Shown piece after piece: positions 1-5,692 of a DNA stretch of 11,554 nucleotides (the first letter of the stretch is position 1; each line of letters starts with the position of its first letter). The notes below the pieces were generated by a model. That model was not told where the DNA came from, ran no database searches, and saw only the letters and a list, made by a program, of their open reading frames with translations. The stretch is from Pseudomonadota bacterium (lineage in GTDB: Bacteria; Pseudomonadota; Alphaproteobacteria; UBA1280; UBA12223). The position numbers and the translations under genes are program-made. The DNA lies in contig PTJW01000021.1 in assembly GCA_002937495.1 (NCBI GenBank), positions 1-11,554 of the forward strand, written 5' to 3'.

Positions 1-309
1 TCATTAGAAGCATGGAAAGAAGACTTTACAAACACAGGTAAAACAAGATCAATCGGTTGGGCTATTTGCTATATGGACCCTGAAACTGGCGATCTAAACA
101 ACCACTTCGTACAATTACACGAAGAAGGTAACATTCCATCATTCCATCCAATTGTTGTAATGGATGTTTGGGAGCATGCTTACATGGTTGACCATAAAGC
201 AGGCGGCAGACCAGCTTACATCGAATCAGTAATGTCAAACATTAACTGGGAGAAAGTAGAACAGCGTTTTTCAGATGCTACAGCTAAAATGGCTTCATCA
301 AGAGCATAA
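1..309 (+). CDS. sodB: Superoxide dismutase (Fe/Mn family), C-terminal part
   Basis: Reading frame 1 is open from the first base, so the gene starts upstream of the window and only the last 102 residues are present. The enzyme converts superoxide to oxygen and hydrogen peroxide. The C-terminal Fe/Mn SOD signature DVWEHAY lies at visible residues 55-61; its Asp55 and His59 are the family's last two metal ligands. It is followed by the usual NWEKVEQRF-like end. The earlier block reads SIGWAICY where many Fe-SODs have GSGWAWL, so this is not the common enterobacterial subtype. The metal (Fe, Mn or either) cannot be decided from this part. A first ATG at base 73 is internal and not the start. No signal peptide can be judged. 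A terminator follows 19 bases after the stop. Confidence 0.93.
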   Translation, partial: SLEAWKEDFTNTGKTRSIGWAICYMDPETGDLNNHFVQLHEEGNIPSFHPIVVMDVWEHAYMVDHKAGGRPAYIESVMSNINWEKVEQRFSDATAKMASSRA

Positions 310-328
310 GTTAAATAGTTTAATTACT

Positions 329-355
329 AAAAGGACTCATTAGAGTCCTTTTTCT
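329..355 (+). terminator. Rho-independent terminator after the SOD gene
   Basis: A hairpin with an AAAAGGACTC / GAGTCCTTTT stem of about 10 bp (329-338 with 343-352) and a four-base loop ATTA is followed by a T-rich stretch. It lies just after the SOD stop codon. Confidence 0.85.
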
Positions 356-362
356 TATTTTA

Positions 363-391
363 TTGACATATATTTAATACTCTTGCATAAT
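363..391 (+). promoter_or_regulatory. Sigma70-type promoter for the CxxC exported protein
   Basis: A perfect -35 box TTGACA (363-368) is followed after 17 bases by CATAAT (386-391), five of six matches to the -10 consensus. It sits about 45 bases before a strong ribosome binding site, AAAGGAGG (423-430), and the start at 437. Confidence 0.75.
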
Positions 392-436
392 ATATGGGTA
401 AGAATCGCGTTTTCAGCTGCTAAAAGGAGGTAGCTT

Positions 437-1240
437 ATGAAGCTATTAAATAATATTATGGTAGTTTTATTCGTATTTTTAGGGAGCTTTGCAGCTAATG
501 CTGAGCAACAAAATTCTAAAAATTTCTTAACATATGACGAAAACTGGAACTTGCAACAGCAGTTTTATGCTGTTGATTTTTTATACCAAGCTAGTATTGC
601 TGAGGTCAATAGTAAGCTAAAGGGTAAGGTTATTGAGTATGACCATGATGTGGTCTTATCAAATATTTTTCTTGAGAAAAACTACACAGTTGCAGAACTT
701 GTAGAAATTTCTGATTCATTGCTTTTTTCTGCAAAGGCATTAAATCAGGTTCTTTATTTTGAAAGTATGGGTTATAGCCGTATTAAGGCTCAGCGAGATG
801 CTGGTAAGTTAGGTATGTCTGATGCTTGGATGGCTTTGGCTAATTTTCCTGATGCAGGGGTAGATGAGAGTGATTATTTCTCAATTACTCGGTCATTAAT
901 TAATATTAACAAGGCAATTGATGCAAAAACAGGTAATTGCTTTTATTGTAATTTTGCAGGAGCATACGATCAGGCAGCAAGTATAGTTGCTAAAAAACTA
1001 TCGTCTAGTCCATTAAAAGGTCTTGAAGATAAGCATACCGCGTTTGATTTGCTTTATTATGGTGTAGGTGGCTTAATTAAGTCTGAAAATGTTAAAAGCC
1101 ATAAGACGTTTGCTCTTGCTTGGGGTGTATACTCATTAACATTAGACTTTAATAAAGCAGAAAGTAATGCCTCTCCTAAAATCTTAAAAGCACATTCACA
1201 AGCAAGCGAATATATTGATGCATATTATAATGTACAATAA
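437..1240 (+). CDS. Exported protein of unknown function with a CxxC motif
   Basis: I do not recognise this 267-residue protein. It begins with a clear Sec signal peptide (residues 1-22, lysine then a hydrophobic core, probable cleavage after ANA), so the mature form should be periplasmic or released. The only cysteines are C168 and C171 in the motif CFYC, which could form a disulfide or bind a metal. The surroundings (GNCFYCNF) do not look like a thioredoxin active site followed by a cis-proline domain. The rest is probably mostly helical, with alternating Leu/Ala-rich and polar segments. The start is fixed by the consensus AAAGGAGG six bases upstream and by the signal peptide. The gene stands alone: it has its own promoter, a terminator follows directly, and the next gene faces it on the other strand. 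Confidence 0.8.
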   Translation: MKLLNNIMVVLFVFLGSFAANAEQQNSKNFLTYDENWNLQQQFYAVDFLYQASIAEVNSKLKGKVIEYDHDVVLSNIFLEKNYTVAELVEISDSLLFSAKALNQVLYFESMGYSRIKAQRDAGKLGMSDAWMALANFPDAGVDESDYFSITRSLININKAIDAKTGNCFYCNFAGAYDQAASIVAKKLSSSPLKGLEDKHTAFDLLYYGVGGLIKSENVKSHKTFALAWGVYSLTLDFNKAESNASPKILKAHSQASEYIDAYYNVQ

Positions 1241-1270
1241 AAAAAGACCCCTGTAATGGGGTCTTTTTTT
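1241..1270. terminator. Two-way terminator between convergent genes
   Basis: An 11-bp stem, AAAAAGACCCC (1241-1251) with GGGGTCTTTTT (1258-1268), encloses the loop TGTAAT. T-runs on the right and A-runs on the left let it work on both strands. It serves the plus-strand gene ending at 1240 and the minus-strand gene ending at 1270. Confidence 0.88.
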
Positions 1271-1731
1271 TATTTATAACTTGGGTGTACTTTAATGTAC
1301 GCTTTTATTGGTTTGTCATAATCAACTAGGTGGAATTTAAGCAGAACTTCATCACCAGGTAGATATTTCTTTTCTAAACCTGTAAGCATAATTTTAATTT
1401 CACCATCATCAAATAGAGTTGTTTGGTTTGCTTTAATAAAAATGTTTCTTGTTCTTTTTATTTGCTGGGCACCAAAGTCATTCTCATATGTTTTATAAAA
1501 ATCAACATGTCTAGCTTGATCGGATGTAACTTTTTTAATTTCTATGTCTGTATCTGTTTTGTTTACAATTTTTAAATGCGCAATAGCAAGTGATGTAAAC
1601 GGCTCTCTAATTTTAAGAGCAATTGGTTTTACTTCTATAGGAATTGTTTTGTTAAATTCAGCCTGAGTAAGAGCAAAGCTATTAAAACTAACTAAGATAG
1701 CAAAAAATAGAAATATAATTCTATTTAGCAT
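1270..1731 (-). CDS. PCu(A)C-fold exported protein with degenerate copper site
   Basis: This 153-residue protein has a signal peptide (residues 1-20, ending NSFA) and then a domain resembling the periplasmic PCu(A)C copper chaperones that deliver copper to cytochrome oxidase. Landmarks are the strand AHLKIVNKTD (51-60), the block around HVDFY (75-79), and IMLTGL (114-119), which matches the family's IMLMGL, followed by LPGDEVLLKF (124-133). In that family, copper is held by an H-x-M pair in each of two places plus another Met. Here the first His is Tyr79, its partner Met is Thr81, and the second His is Lys113; Met115 remains. Copper binding is therefore doubtful, although the fold looks intact. 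A longer frame begins at 1785 but gives a lysine-rich leader; the internal start gives a proper signal peptide and an 11-base overlap with the end of dksA. The gene is probably cotranscribed with dksA. Confidence 0.72.
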   Translation of the reverse strand: MLNRIIFLFFAILVSFNSFALTQAEFNKTIPIEVKPIALKIREPFTSLAIAHLKIVNKTDTDIEIKKVTSDQARHVDFYKTYENDFGAQQIKRTRNIFIKANQTTLFDDGEIKIMLTGLEKKYLPGDEVLLKFHLVDYDKPIKAYIKVHPSYK

Positions 1732-2131
1732 AGCTGTTTTCTTCTTTTTCTTGAGCTTCTTTAGCTTCAATGCATAGTGTAGCAATCGGACGAGCCATTA
1801 GTCTTTTAACTCCAATAGGTTCATCAGTTTCTGTGCAATAGCCAAAATCACCTTCATCAATTCTATCGATAGCTTCATCAATTTTAGTGATAAGCTTTCT
1901 TTCTCTATCTCTAGTTCTTAGCTCAACTGCTTGGCCATATTCTAAAGATGCTTGATCTGATGGATCAGCCTCAAAAGCACTGTTTGCTTGTAATTCTTTA
2001 ATAGTGGCAGCAGCTTCATCTTTTAGTTGCTGTCTCCATTCAAGAAGTTGTTGTCTAAAATACTCAAGCATTAATTCGCTCATGTATTCTTTATCCTTTG
2101 TAGGATCGTAGTTTTTATTTAGTTCTACCAT
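1721..2131 (-). CDS. dksA: RNA polymerase-binding transcription factor DksA (two-Cys type)
   Basis: DksA binds in the secondary channel of RNA polymerase and, with ppGpp, changes transcription of rRNA and amino-acid genes. The 136-residue protein has the coiled-coil hairpin at roughly 20-95, with the tip motif DPSDQA (56-61). That motif keeps both acidic residues (D56, D59) and the alanine of the functional DxxDxA tip. The conserved RDRERKL follows (74-80). The globular end has C99-x-x-T102, 17 residues, then C120-x-x-A123 in place of the four-cysteine zinc site of E. coli DksA. This is the same pattern as the zinc-independent DksA2 of Pseudomonas and is common in alphaproteobacteria. The start is supported by AGGGAG nine bases upstream (2141-2146). 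The final bases overlap the following PCu(A)C-like gene. Confidence 0.92.
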   Translation of the reverse strand: MVELNKNYDPTKDKEYMSELMLEYFRQQLLEWRQQLKDEAAATIKELQANSAFEADPSDQASLEYGQAVELRTRDRERKLITKIDEAIDRIDEGDFGYCTETDEPIGVKRLMARPIATLCIEAKEAQEKEENSYAK

Positions 2132-2150
2132 AACTATAGTCTCCCTATGT

Positions 2151-2168
2151 ATTCCGTTTCAACGGGAT
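2151..2168. repeat. Inverted repeat in the dksA leader
   Basis: ATTCCGTT (2151-2158) and AACGGGAT (2161-2168) form an imperfect palindrome with one mismatch and a two-base centre. It lies in the untranslated leader of dksA, a few bases upstream of the ribosome binding site. It could be a small hairpin in the mRNA or a protein binding site. Confidence 0.45.
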
Positions 2169-2191
2169 TAATATAAAGCTTGTTTTACAGT

Positions 2192-2219
2192 ATTTTAGCA
2201 AAAAAATGAAAAAAATCAA
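2192..2219 (-). promoter_or_regulatory. Probable dksA promoter (extended -10)
   Basis: Read on the minus strand, TTGATT (2219-2214) is followed after 16 bases by TAAAAT (2197-2192). TGC directly before it makes an extended -10. It is placed to start a leader of about 55 bases before the dksA start at 2131. Confidence 0.55.
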
Positions 2220-2270
2220 TCTTTAAATGAATAATTGACTAAAAAAAATAGTTATTAAGTCTATTATTTT

Positions 2271-2299
2271 TTGCAAATTGATAAAAAAAGTGTTAGTAT
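2271..2299 (+). promoter_or_regulatory. Probable promoter of the SRP RNA gene
   Basis: TTGCAA (2271-2276) and TAGTAT (2294-2299), spaced by 17 bases, lie just before the predicted 5' end of the RNA near 2305. Each box has four matches of six, so the call rests largely on position. Confidence 0.5.
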
Positions 2300-2304
2300 A
2301 AAAA

Positions 2305-2396
2305 CTGGCAATAGCGGTAGACGCTTAATTTTGTGAACCCCGTCAGGTTCGAAAGAAAGCAGCGGTAGCTTGATTGGTGGGTTATTGCTATTGTCT
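2305..2396 (+). ncRNA. ffs: Signal recognition particle RNA, small (4.5S-like) type
   Basis: The RNA partner of Ffh, which brings ribosomes making membrane and secreted proteins to the membrane. The diagnostic Ffh-binding hairpin is at about 2342-2363: GTCAGGTTCGAAAGAAAGCAGC in two parts (GTCAGGTTCG, AAAGAAAGCAGC), compared with GTCAGGTCCGGAAGGAAGCAGC of E. coli. The apical loop becomes GAAA, still a GNRA tetraloop, and the symmetric and asymmetric internal-loop bases are kept. The ends pair as GGCAATAGC (2307-2315) with GCTATTGTC (2387-2395), with one G-U, closing one long hairpin of about 90 nt. There is no Alu domain. The exact ends are estimates. No clear terminator follows, so read-through into the lipoprotein gene at 2453 is possible. 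Confidence 0.92.
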
Positions 2397-2452
2397 AAAT
2401 TTAATTATTTCGAAATTTTTAATAAAAAATAATATATAGAGAAGAAGATAAA

Positions 2453-2896
2453 ATGAGACTATTACTAATCGCATTATTTGCTATTACATTAACAGGCTGT
2501 AACTTTAATAAAGCTTATGTTGCACCTACTCAAAAATACACAAATGAAACAGGACCAGATGGTCAGCCTTCTGAAGAAAAGCAGCAACAATTAGCAGCTG
2601 CACTACTTGCTGATTTTCCTGACATTCCAGTGCCAGTAGGTTACAGAGTTGACCTTACACAATCTACAAGTTTTTATTCAGCAAACTACAGCGCAGGTAA
2701 AATTACACTGATTGGTTCAAGCCCTTCAGGTGCATTATTCACATTCTTCGCTACAGAAATGAAAACAAATGGCTGGTCATTAGTTAACAAAATGCAGTCT
2801 GAAGTTTCAGTTTTAAACTTTGCTAAACCAGGTAAGTTTGTATCTGTGCAAATTTTCTTAGATGGTAAAATTACAATCTTAATCTCACCGGAGTAA
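2453..2896 (+). CDS. Small lipoprotein of unknown function
   Basis: A 147-residue protein with a lipoprotein signal peptide: hydrophobic residues 3-13 and the lipobox LTGC with the acylated cysteine at position 16. The next residue is Asn, not Asp, so by enterobacterial rules the protein would go to the outer membrane, though those rules are uncertain here. The mature part has a proline-rich segment (DIPVPVGYRV, about 56-65). A conserved-looking region follows, in which a hydrophobic/aromatic helix (GALFTFFATEMKTNGW, about 88-103) precedes two or three beta strands. This is reminiscent of small alphaproteobacterial lipoproteins of unknown role; I cannot name the family. The ribosome binding site is weak (GAAGAAG, 2441-2447). 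The stop is three bases before the iminopeptidase start, so the two are probably cotranscribed. Confidence 0.85.
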   Translation: MRLLLIALFAITLTGCNFNKAYVAPTQKYTNETGPDGQPSEEKQQQLAAALLADFPDIPVPVGYRVDLTQSTSFYSANYSAGKITLIGSSPSGALFTFFATEMKTNGWSLVNKMQSEVSVLNFAKPGKFVSVQIFLDGKITILISPE

Positions 2897-2899
2897 TAG

Positions 2900-3892
2900 A
2901 TGTTAAAAACACTAAAGAAATTCTTTGATAAAAATAAGCCATACAAAATAGCTAAAACGCTTGAGTATGGCTTTTTATCTGTTGGCGATGGCCATAAAGT
3001 ATATTATGAAACAGCGGGTAATAAAAAAGGTGTACCTGTAGTTGTTTTACATGGAGGTCCTGGGGGTTCTCTTAGTGAAAATAAGCGTAAGTTTTATAAT
3101 CCTAAAAAATATTACATTATTCAGTTTGATCAAAGAGGCTGTGGTAAAAGTGAGCCTTCATTATGCTTAGAAAATAATACTACAGATCATTTAATTGAAG
3201 ATATGGAAAAACTAAGAACTCATTTAGGTGTTGATAAGTGGGTTGTTGCTGGTGGTTCGTGGGGGTCAACACTTGCTTTAGCTTATTCTGTTAAATTTAA
3301 GCATAATGTATCGGCTTTATTACTTAATAGTATTTTTTTAAATACAAAAGAGGAAATGTCAGCTGTTTATAAACCAACAGGTCCTGCAAGTTTTATTTAC
3401 CCCGAGCAATATGAGTTATTTATTGATCCGTTAAATAAAATAGAAGCAGAAGATCCATTAGCAGCTTATATAAAAAAAGTAAATAAGGCAGAAGGTTTAG
3501 AAAAAGAGTTCTTATTAAGAAACTTCATTCGTTGGGAGTGTCTATTACTAGGTTTAAACCCAAATATTGCAAGTTTAGATGAATTTATTAACTCTGAAGA
3601 GTTTGATTCATCATTATCAGCTATGGAATTATACTATTTTGAAAACGAATGTTTCTTAGATTCTGAAAAATTAGTAGAAGATTTACAATCTCTATCAAAT
3701 ATTCCAGTTTATATGGTACATGGTAGGTACGACTTTTTATGTAATGCTAAGTTTGCAGACCTTGCTCATAAGCAAATAGAAGGCAGTAAGTTAGTATTTA
3801 CTTTTGATGGGCATTCTATTAAGTCTGAAGATGGTGTAAAGCAAATGGTAAGCTTTGCAAATCATATTTTAACAGTATTAGAAGGTAAATAA
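2900..3892 (+). CDS. pip: Proline iminopeptidase (alpha/beta hydrolase, S33 family)
   Basis: Releases N-terminal proline from short peptides in the cytoplasm. The 330-residue length is normal for the family. Motifs appear in order: HGGPGG (51-56, oxyanion hole), DQRGCGKS (77-84), the nucleophile elbow GGSWGS (118-123, catalytic Ser120), the catalytic Asp278 in GRYDFLCN, and His305 in DGHSIKSE. The lid region between about 150 and 260 is helical and carries RNFIRWE (207-213), a usual block in this enzyme. There is no signal peptide. The ribosome binding site CCGGAG (2888-2893) overlaps the end of the upstream lipoprotein gene. The stop is one base from the trmD start, so expression is likely coupled. 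Related S33 hydrolases can act on other substrates, so the exact specificity is inferred. Confidence 0.9.
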   Translation: MLKTLKKFFDKNKPYKIAKTLEYGFLSVGDGHKVYYETAGNKKGVPVVVLHGGPGGSLSENKRKFYNPKKYYIIQFDQRGCGKSEPSLCLENNTTDHLIEDMEKLRTHLGVDKWVVAGGSWGSTLALAYSVKFKHNVSALLLNSIFLNTKEEMSAVYKPTGPASFIYPEQYELFIDPLNKIEAEDPLAAYIKKVNKAEGLEKEFLLRNFIRWECLLLGLNPNIASLDEFINSEEFDSSLSAMELYYFENECFLDSEKLVEDLQSLSNIPVYMVHGRYDFLCNAKFADLAHKQIEGSKLVFTFDGHSIKSEDGVKQMVSFANHILTVLEGK

Positions 3893-3893
3893 T

Positions 3894-4604
3894 ATGTATA
3901 AAGTAGCAGTTTTAACATTATTCCCTGATATGTTCCCAGGTATTTTAAATCATTCGATTACAGGTCGTGCTAAAAGTAATGGTCTTTGGGACTTAAAGGT
4001 TTATGATATTAGACAATTTGCTAAAGATACTCATAAAACAGCTGATGATGTTGTTTATGGTGGTGGTGCAGGTATGCTTATGAAGCCTGACCTTGTAGCC
4101 GATACTATTAAGCTTGCTAAACAGGATATGCCTGAAGCAAAGGTTGTTTATCTTACACCAACAGGGACACCGTTAAATCAAGAAAAGGCTATTGAGTTTG
4201 CTAATTTTGAAGGTGGAGTTATTTTACTTTGTGGGCATTATGAGGGTATTGATCAAAGAGTAATTGATTTATATGTTGATTATGAAGTTTCAATTGGTGA
4301 TTATGTGCTAACAGGCGGAGAGGTCGCGGTATTTCCTCTTGTAGATTCTATTTTAAGAAATGTTCCGGGTGTTTTAGGTAATTCAGCTACTCTTCATGAA
4401 GAAAGCTTTGATAATGATTTATTGGAGTATCCTCATTACACTAGGCCTGCAGTGTTTGAAGGTTTAGAAGTTCCTAAAGTTTTAAGGAGCGGACATCATG
4501 GTAAAATTGCAGAGTGGAGGCTTGAGAGGGCAATTGAAAAAACTAAAAAAGTTCGCCCTGATTTATACCAAAAATATTTAGAAAAACAAAATAAGGAAAA
4601 ATAA
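3894..4604 (+). CDS. trmD: tRNA (guanine(37)-N1)-methyltransferase TrmD
   Basis: Methylates G37 next to the anticodon, using S-adenosylmethionine, to prevent +1 frameshifting. It is essential in many bacteria. The 236-residue protein carries the SPOUT knot signatures: YGGGAGMLMKPD (55-66), LLCGHYEGIDQRV (111-123) and SIGDYVLTGGE (133-143). The C-terminal tRNA-binding part follows, with LEYPHYTRP (177-185) and SGHHGKIAEWR (199-209). Arg155 aligns with the catalytic Arg154 of E. coli. The position of the E. coli general base Asp169 is Glu170 here (EESF in place of EDSF), a conservative change. The usual partners rpsP, rimM and rplS are absent; the gene lies instead between pip (one base away) and a pseudopilin-like gene (one base away). 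Confidence 0.96.
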   Translation: MYKVAVLTLFPDMFPGILNHSITGRAKSNGLWDLKVYDIRQFAKDTHKTADDVVYGGGAGMLMKPDLVADTIKLAKQDMPEAKVVYLTPTGTPLNQEKAIEFANFEGGVILLCGHYEGIDQRVIDLYVDYEVSIGDYVLTGGEVAVFPLVDSILRNVPGVLGNSATLHEESFDNDLLEYPHYTRPAVFEGLEVPKVLRSGHHGKIAEWRLERAIEKTKKVRPDLYQKYLEKQNKEK

Positions 4605-4605
4605 G

Positions 4606-5187
4606 ATGAAAAAGGGTGCAATGTTTGGCCTTGATGCAAGAATAGCGCTGGCTATTTTTGGTGCATTATCAGTAATTAGTGGTGCTGCTTTATATGGCGC
4701 CATTCAGCAAAGTAAAGTTGTTGCGATTGTTTCAGAGCTTAATGAGGTATCAAAAGCAATTGAAGCTTTTATGCTTGATACTGGTGTTGATATTGGGAAA
4801 ACAGGTGCTACAAACTTTTATTTTGGTGATTTAGTTAATAATAGCTCATCATTTGATGGTTGGAATGGCCCATACTTTCCACAGATAGGTAAGCTTGCAG
4901 GTGCTTTATCAAGAGAGTACATTGATCATCCTTTATATGGTAATATTTTACTTAGAGATTTAGAAAGTAACTTAGGAGGTTCAAATTATTCTAATCCTAA
5001 TGGTTGCTCTACAAGACCTTGTTATTATTGGATTCAGATTAATGGATTAAGTGAATCTTTAACAAAGGCAATTGATAATTATGTTGATGGTTCTGCAGGT
5101 TTAGACTCTGGTAGAGTTAGAATTTTAACATCTGATAGTTATTCTGGTTTTTATATTAAAGGTCCTTTAGTGCTTAAGCAGCCTTAG
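4606..5187 (+). CDS. Pseudopilin-like membrane-anchored protein
   Basis: A 193-residue protein with a short basic start (MKKGA), one long hydrophobic N-terminal helix (about 11-34) and a soluble domain with the look of a type II/IV pilin. The helix continues into an amphipathic part (SELNEVSKAIEAF, 43-55), as in pilins. The block DGWNGPY (84-90) resembles the DPWGNPY motif of major pseudopilins. C134 and C139 could form a small disulfide loop. The prepilin peptidase site is not canonical: if cleavage follows Ala5, Asp10 takes the +5 position normally held by Glu. The ribosome binding site AAGGA (4593-4597) lies inside the end of trmD. The gene is last in the series and is followed by a terminator. 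No other pilus or type II secretion genes are in the window, so its role is unknown. Confidence 0.65.
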   Translation: MKKGAMFGLDARIALAIFGALSVISGAALYGAIQQSKVVAIVSELNEVSKAIEAFMLDTGVDIGKTGATNFYFGDLVNNSSSFDGWNGPYFPQIGKLAGALSREYIDHPLYGNILLRDLESNLGGSNYSNPNGCSTRPCYYWIQINGLSESLTKAIDNYVDGSAGLDSGRVRILTSDSYSGFYIKGPLVLKQP

Positions 5188-5201
5188 TATATTTATAATA
5201 A

Positions 5202-5230
5202 AAAAGCTCCCATTTGGGAGCTTTTGCTTT
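5202..5230. terminator. Two-way terminator after the lipoprotein-pip-trmD-pseudopilin series
   Basis: A perfect 10-bp stem, AAAAGCTCCC (5202-5211) with GGGAGCTTTT (5216-5225), has the loop ATTT. T-rich DNA follows on the plus strand and A-rich DNA lies on the other side. It also serves the minus-strand gene ending at 5232. Confidence 0.87.
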
Positions 5231-5231
5231 T

Positions 5232-5588
5232 TTACATGTGTTGCTTAATTAGTGTTGCAACAAGTTTTAAAAAGTCGTTATCAGGGTGTAGTTCAACTTG
5301 GTTAAACCCTTTGCCTACAGTTATATATAAAATAACGGCAATTTCAGGGTTATTGTTGTCTTTTTTTACTCTGCACCATATATCCCCATTAGTTATTTCA
5401 ATACTTTCTTGTTTGTCTTGTATCTTAAGATATTCAGCTTTGCCATTTCGTATGAAAATATTGTGGTTTTTGCTAAGAGCGTTTCTGGTTAAACCTTTCT
5501 TCTTAACTCCAATGTTCATTAGGGTTTTAGGTTTGGGTTGTAACTTAAAGGTAGCATCTTGTGCTATAAAAACATGATTTTTCTGCAT
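5232..5588 (-). CDS. Small cytoplasmic protein of unknown function
   Basis: A 118-residue basic, soluble protein with no signal peptide or membrane segment and one cysteine (C72). I do not recognise it. The N-terminal third is Lys/Asn-rich (KKKGLTRNALSKNHN, 29-43). The rest alternates short beta-like strands (IEITNGDIWCRV, AVILYITVG) and ends in a helix (DNDFLKLVATLIKQ). The minus frame is preferred over the opposite one covering almost the same bases. It gives a balanced soluble protein, ends exactly at the two-way terminator, and has AAAAGG about eight bases before its ATG. No clear promoter is visible in the 50 bases upstream; it may be reached by read-through past the atp terminator. It is set apart by near-identical hairpins on each side. 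Confidence 0.65.
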   Translation of the reverse strand: MQKNHVFIAQDATFKLQPKPKTLMNIGVKKKGLTRNALSKNHNIFIRNGKAEYLKIQDKQESIEITNGDIWCRVKKDNNNPEIAVILYITVGKGFNQVELHPDNDFLKLVATLIKQHM

Positions 5589-5645
5589 AGATAATGCCTT
5601 TTGCTTTTTAGGTATTTGCTAATGTAATATATAATTACAAAAAAG

Positions 5646-5667
5646 AAAAGCCCCAAATGGAGCTTTT
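5646..5667 (-). terminator. Terminator of the atpBEF operon
   Basis: On the minus strand, AAAAGCTCC-ATTT-GGGGCTTTT forms a 9-bp stem with one G-U pair, followed by a T-rich stretch (revcomp of 5625-5645). On the plus strand the same stem has an A-C mismatch, so it favours the minus direction. It lies 26 bases after the atpF stop. Confidence 0.78.
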
Positions 5668-5692
5668 ATAAATAAATTTTTAACTATGTAGC

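Noticed and set aside
1732..1785. A longer start for the PCu(A)C-like protein
   Set aside because: It would add a lysine-rich leader in front of a good signal peptide and a 65-base overlap with dksA; the start at 1731 fits better.
2397..2440. Possible terminator after the SRP RNA around ATTTCGAAAT
   Set aside because: The palindrome is very AT-rich and short, without a stable GC stem or clear T-run, so it was not annotated.
2686..2946. A minus-strand open frame across the lipoprotein-pip junction
   Set aside because: It lies opposite two well-supported genes, has no ribosome binding site and no recognisable content.
5224..5577. An open frame on the plus strand opposite the 118-residue minus-strand gene
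   Set aside because: It starts inside the T-run of a terminator, lacks a ribosome binding site and gives a Cys/Leu/Ser-rich translation typical of an antisense shadow.
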